Source: Leptodactylus fallax
Taxonomy: Eukaryota; Chordata; Amphibia; Anura; Leptodactylidae
Reading direction: 5' to 3'
DNA: 64,000 nucleotides
NCBI GenBank assembly: GCA_947044405.1
Contig: CAMRHE010000157.1
Span: 1,448,501-1,512,500 of the forward strand
Both the position numbers and the translations under genes were made by a program. Below the pieces are notes generated by a model. It was not told where the DNA came from. It saw nothing but the letters and a program-made list of their open reading frames with translations, and did not search any database. Below are positions 62,664-64,000 of this stretch, in pieces (the stretch's first letter is position 1; every line of letters starts with the position of its first letter).

Positions 62664-64000
62664 CAGTGGGGGGGAAAGTATTTAGTCAGCCACCAATTGT
62701 GCAAGTTCTCCCACTTAAAAAGATGAGGCCGGCCTGTAATTGTCATCATAGGTAGACCTCAACTATGAGAGACAAAATGAGAAAACATATCTAGAAAATC
62801 ACATTGTTTGATTTTTTAAGAATTTATTTGCAAGTTATGGTGCAAAATAAGTATTTGGTCACCTACAAACAAGCAAGATTTCTGTCTCTCACAGACCTGT
62901 AACTTCTTCTTTAAGAGGCTCCTCTGTCCTCCACTCATTACCTGTAGTAATGGCTCCTGTTTGACATTGTTATCAGTATAAAAGACACCTGTCCACAACC
63001 TCAAACAGTCACACTCCAAACTCCACTATGGTGAAGACCAAAGAGCTGTGGAAGGACACCAGAAACAAAATTGTAGACCTGCACCAGGCTGGGAAGACTG
63101 AATCTGCAATAGGCAAGCAGCTTGGTGTGAAGAAATCAACTGTGGGAGCAATAATTAGAAAATGGAAGACATACAAGACCACTGATAATCTCCCTCGATC
63201 AGGGGCTCCACGCAAGATCTTACACCGTGGGGTCAAAATGATCACAAGAACGGTGAGCAAAAATCCCACAACCACACAGGGGGACCTAGTGAATGACCTG
63301 CAGAAAGCTGGGACTAACATAACAAAGGCTACCGTCAGTAACACACTACGCCACCAGGGACTCAGATCCTGCAGTGCCAGGAGTGTCTCCCTGCTTAAGC
63401 CAGTACATATCTGGGCCCGTCTGAAGTTTGCTAGAGAGCATTTGGATGTTCCAGAAGAGTATTGGGAGAATGTCATATGGTCAGATGAAACCAAATTAGA
63501 ACTGTTTGGTAGAAACACAACTCGTCGTGTTTGGAGGAGAGTGAATGCTGAGTTGCATCCAAAGAACATCATACCTACTGTGAAGCATGGGGGTGGCAAC
63601 ATCATGCTTTGGGGCTGTTTCTCTGCAAAGGGACCAGGACGACTGATCCGTGTACATGAAAGAATGAATGGGGCCATGTATCGTGAGATTATGAGTGCAA
63701 ACCTCCTTCCATCAGCAAGGGCATTGAAGATGAAACGTGGCTGGGTCTTTCAGCATGACAATGATCCCAAGCACACCGCCAGGGCAACGAAGGAGTGGCT
63801 TCGTAAGAAGCATTTCAAGGTCTGGGAGTGGCCTAGCCAGTCTCCAAATCTCAACCCCATAAAAAACCTCTGGAGGGAGTTGAAAGTCCGTGTTGCCCAG
63901 CGACAGCCCCAAAACATCACTGCTCTAGAGGAGATCTGCATGGAGGAATGGGCCAACATACCAGCAACAGTGTGTGCCAACCTTGTGAAGACTTACAGAA
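62664..64000 (+). mobile_element. Tc1-like DNA transposon, cut by window end
   Basis: Starts CAGTGGGGGGGAAAGTATTT after TA at 62662-62663. Same family as the element at 14516, with outer AAGTATTTAGTCAGCC and inner AAGTATTTGGTCACC words in the left terminal repeat. About 260 bases, including the right repeat, must lie beyond 64000. Confidence 0.95.
63028..64000 (+). CDS. Tc1-family transposase, open frame with altered catalytic Glu, cut by window end
   Basis: ATG at 63028 ([20 protein letters not shown]) opens a frame with no stop through 64000: 324 codons, lacking only about 10-15 at the C-terminus by comparison with the copy at 14881. Helix-turn-helix with [19 protein letters not shown], hook PRSGAPRK, then catalytic domain: Asp in WSDETK and Asp in QHDNDPKH are kept. 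The third catalytic position, Glu in the family's NPIENLW, is Lys here (ATA AAA AAC at 63870-63878), giving DD34K. SPDLN has also become SPNLN. The DNA-binding part looks whole, so if expressed it could bind ends but should not cut. The element at 14516 has the opposite state: good triad, broken N-terminus. Confidence 0.93.
   Translation, partial: MVKTKELWKDTRNKIVDLHQAGKTESAIGKQLGVKKSTVGAIIRKWKTYKTTDNLPRSGAPRKILHRGVKMITRTVSKNPTTTQGDLVNDLQKAGTNITKATVSNTLRHQGLRSCSARSVSLLKPVHIWARLKFAREHLDVPEEYWENVIWSDETKLELFGRNTTRRVWRRVNAELHPKNIIPTVKHGGGNIMLWGCFSAKGPGRLIRVHERMNGAMYREIMSANLLPSARALKMKRGWVFQHDNDPKHTARATKEWLRKKHFKVWEWPSQSPNLNPIKNLWRELKVRVAQRQPQNITALEEICMEEWANIPATVCANLVKTYR

Noticed and set aside
1..64000. 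CRISPR arrays, tRNA/rRNA genes, bacterial operons
   Set aside because: No regularly spaced direct repeats with unique spacers, no cloverleaf with the conserved tRNA words and no rRNA-like sequence noticed; gene structure is that of a eukaryote.

Overview
The window looks like nuclear DNA of a vertebrate, most likely a frog or another amphibian. It is AT-rich, has spliced genes with GT-AG introns, and is crowded with DNA transposons: Tc1-like elements with inner and outer repeats, many short palindromic elements flanked by TTAA, and a hAT-type element. This repeat mix is typical of anuran genomes. The placement is an inference from repeat style and gene order; no species marker is visible.

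Two protein-coding genes can be supported, lying tail to tail. PDIA3 (ERp57/GRP58, an endoplasmic-reticulum disulfide isomerase) is on the + strand at 19596-34065. It has 13 coding exons, all of which could be placed; they join in frame to a 500-residue protein with two CGHC active sites and a KEEL retention tail. Its upstream region holds a perfect CRE palindrome (19431-19438) followed by an ERSE-like site (19450-19468). On the - strand, eight exons from 57940 down to 37964 join in one frame and encode the C-terminal 440 residues of an ELL-family RNA polymerase II elongation factor. The convergent PDIA3 neighbour in mammals is ELL3, so ELL3 is the likely identity. The first exons, for roughly 150-180 residues, were not found and probably lie beyond 64000.

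Layout: 1-1350, 5' part of a decayed Bel/Pao-like retroelement (- strand) and possible LTR. 1351-19250, gene-poor DNA with hairpin elements, a Tc1 element at 7191-8828 (one internal stop) and another at 14516-16111 (frameshifted). 19250-34410, PDIA3. 34400-37960, intergenic hairpin elements. 37964-57940, ELL gene, whose introns hold an L1-like LINE 3' fragment (45555-46800), TTAA elements and a decayed ~31-bp minisatellite that runs almost to a splice donor. 58000-62660, AT-rich repeats and microsatellites. 62664-64000, a third Tc1 element whose transposase frame is fully open but whose catalytic Glu is Lys.

I saw no rRNA, tRNA, CRISPR array or prokaryotic-type operon, and nothing I would call a new molecular system. 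The best leads are the promoter element pair, the ELL gene structure, the open but catalytically altered transposase, and the dense TTAA-element population, including two elements that share one TTAA.
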